Below, one piece after another: positions 63,177 through 64,000 of a DNA stretch of 64,000 bases. Both the position numbers and the translations under genes were made by a program. Source of the stretch: Luteibacter sp. (GTDB taxonomy: Bacteria; Pseudomonadota; Gammaproteobacteria; Xanthomonadales; Rhodanobacteraceae); the NCBI RefSeq assembly GCF_009912395.1, contig NZ_WNDO01000003.1:1-64000 (forward strand), written 5' to 3'. A model generated the notes under the pieces. The model made no database searches. It worked only from the letters and a program-made list of their open reading frames with translations, and was not told the DNA's origin. Positions within the stretch are counted from its first letter, which is position 1. Each line of letters opens with the position of its first letter.

Positions 63177-64000
63177 ATGGATCGCCGCCAGTTCCTCCTC
63201 GCCCTCGCCGCCACCGTTCCTGCCCTCACGCTCGGGGGCAAGGTCTTCGCCGCCCCGGCGAACACGCCGCGCTTCCTGCTCGTATTCCTGCGTGGAGGCT
63301 ACGACGCGAACAACATGCTCGTGCCGTACGCCAGCGACTTCTATTACGAGTCGCGGCCCAGCATCGCGCTGGCAAAGCCGGATCCCTCCAATCCCAAGTC
63401 GGTACGCGCGCTCGATGCCCACTGGGGCCTCGCGCCCGTGCTCGCCAATTCGATGGGGCCGCTGTGGGACAAGCGCCAGCTCGCCTTCATCCCCTTCGCC
63501 GGCACCGACGATCTTTCGCGTAGCCATTTCGAAACGCAGGACAACATCGAGTCCGGCGAAGCCGGTGAAGCGCGCAGCTACGCATCGGGCTTCATGGGCC
63601 GCCTCGCGGACGTACTGCGCGGTTCGACGCCGATCGCCTTCACCGATGCCCTGCCCCTGTCGTTCCGCGGCGCAGGCGATGTACCCAACGTCTCGCTGAA
63701 GGGCGGCGGCAAGGCCGTATTCGACGATCGCCAGTCGAAGATCCTCGCCAGCATGTACGCGGGCACGCCACTGCAAGCGGCCGCCACCGATGGCCTGCAA
63801 TTGCGCCAGGAAGTGGCCCAGGACCTCCAGAACGAAATGGTCGCCGCCAGTCGCGGCGCGGTGAACGCGCGCGGTTTCGCGCAACAGGGCCAGCGCATGG
63901 CGACACTGATGCGCGATCGCTTCCGCCTCGGCTTCGTGGATGTCGGCGGCTGGGACACCCATGTGAACCAGGGCGGCGCCGAAGGCCAGCTCGCCAACAA
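63177..64000 (+). CDS. DUF1501-family protein with Tat-type signal (3' end outside window)
   Basis: At least 274 residues, cut by the window end. It starts MDRRQFLLALAATVPALTLG, a twin-arginine (RRxFL) signal ending near KVFAAP. The DUF1501 marks FLLVFLRGGYDANNMLVPYA, DDLSRSHFETQDNIE and VDVGGWDTHVNQG are present; the family is related to alkaline-phosphatase-fold sulphatases. It forms an operon with the DUF1800 gene and would be exported folded, consistent with a cofactor-bearing enzyme. Confidence 0.92.
   Translation, partial: MDRRQFLLALAATVPALTLGGKVFAAPANTPRFLLVFLRGGYDANNMLVPYASDFYYESRPSIALAKPDPSNPKSVRALDAHWGLAPVLANSMGPLWDKRQLAFIPFAGTDDLSRSHFETQDNIESGEAGEARSYASGFMGRLADVLRGSTPIAFTDALPLSFRGAGDVPNVSLKGGGKAVFDDRQSKILASMYAGTPLQAAATDGLQLRQEVAQDLQNEMVAASRGAVNARGFAQQGQRMATLMRDRFRLGFVDVGGWDTHVNQGGAEGQLAN

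Overview
This 64 kb window is a high-GC gammaproteobacterial chromosome segment. Gene content and order point to the Lysobacterales (Xanthomonadales), most likely the Rhodanobacteraceae (Luteibacter/Dyella-like): ZnuD/Zur zinc genes, truA-trpF-trpB-trpA-accD, rpsP-rimM-trmD-rplS, a Stenotrophomonas/Xanthomonas-style effector tail, and a dense family of palindromic REP repeats beginning GTAGGAGCGCGC. The genus is an inference; no 16S rRNA or tRNA gene was recognised.

Layout. 1-718: the 3' end of an IS3-family element, whose insertion has left only the C-terminal tail of a protein that looks like a type IV secretion (X-Tfe/XVIPCD) effector. 1031-3052: secreted M13 metallopeptidase. 3225-7657: a metal-homeostasis block (ribosomal protein THX, CDF exporter, MerC-domain protein, a Zur-box-like palindrome, ZnuD receptor, Zur). 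8025-9422: gltX. 9633-13741: two tandem paralogous secreted toxins resembling Vibrio cholerae cytolysin (pro-region, pore-forming domain, beta-trefoil lectin) but lacking the C-terminal beta-prism; their G+C looks lower than that of the surroundings. 13876-15541: glycosyltransferase and PAP2 phosphatase. 15457-19129: a minimal class II lanthipeptide locus with one LanM synthetase and two double-glycine precursors with related cores, and no transporter. 19384-28953: housekeeping (accD, trpA, trpB, trpF, truA, fumC, rplS, trmD, rimM, rpsP, ffh). 29173-36635: ccsA-like gene, radA, alr, a small phosphatase, dnaB, rplI-rpsR-rpsF and an IscA-type Fe-S carrier.

36755-42013: asnS, a MalM-like lipoprotein, and an SDR-ALDH-RidA operon resembling the lower 2-aminomuconate branch of tryptophan/kynurenine catabolism. 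42050-50849: hutG-gor, a DadA-like oxidase, an NlpC/P60 lipoprotein, ohr with an OhrR-like operator, a DUF4386 protein, a SlyD-like isomerase, an MFS carrier, an EF-hand protein and a methyltransferase. 51145-55974: two DEAD-box RNA helicases flanking rimJ-fghA. 56234-64000: metal- and membrane-related genes (YkgJ, KPN_02809-type metallopeptidase, MAPEG, TerC-CBS-CorC, CPBP protease), a methyltransferase, and a DUF1800/DUF1501 pair cut by the window end.

The most interesting parts are the two-precursor lanthipeptide locus, the tandem VCC-like toxins, the effector broken by the IS, the zinc exporter sitting behind a Zur-like site, and REP elements that supply the stop codons of four flanking genes.
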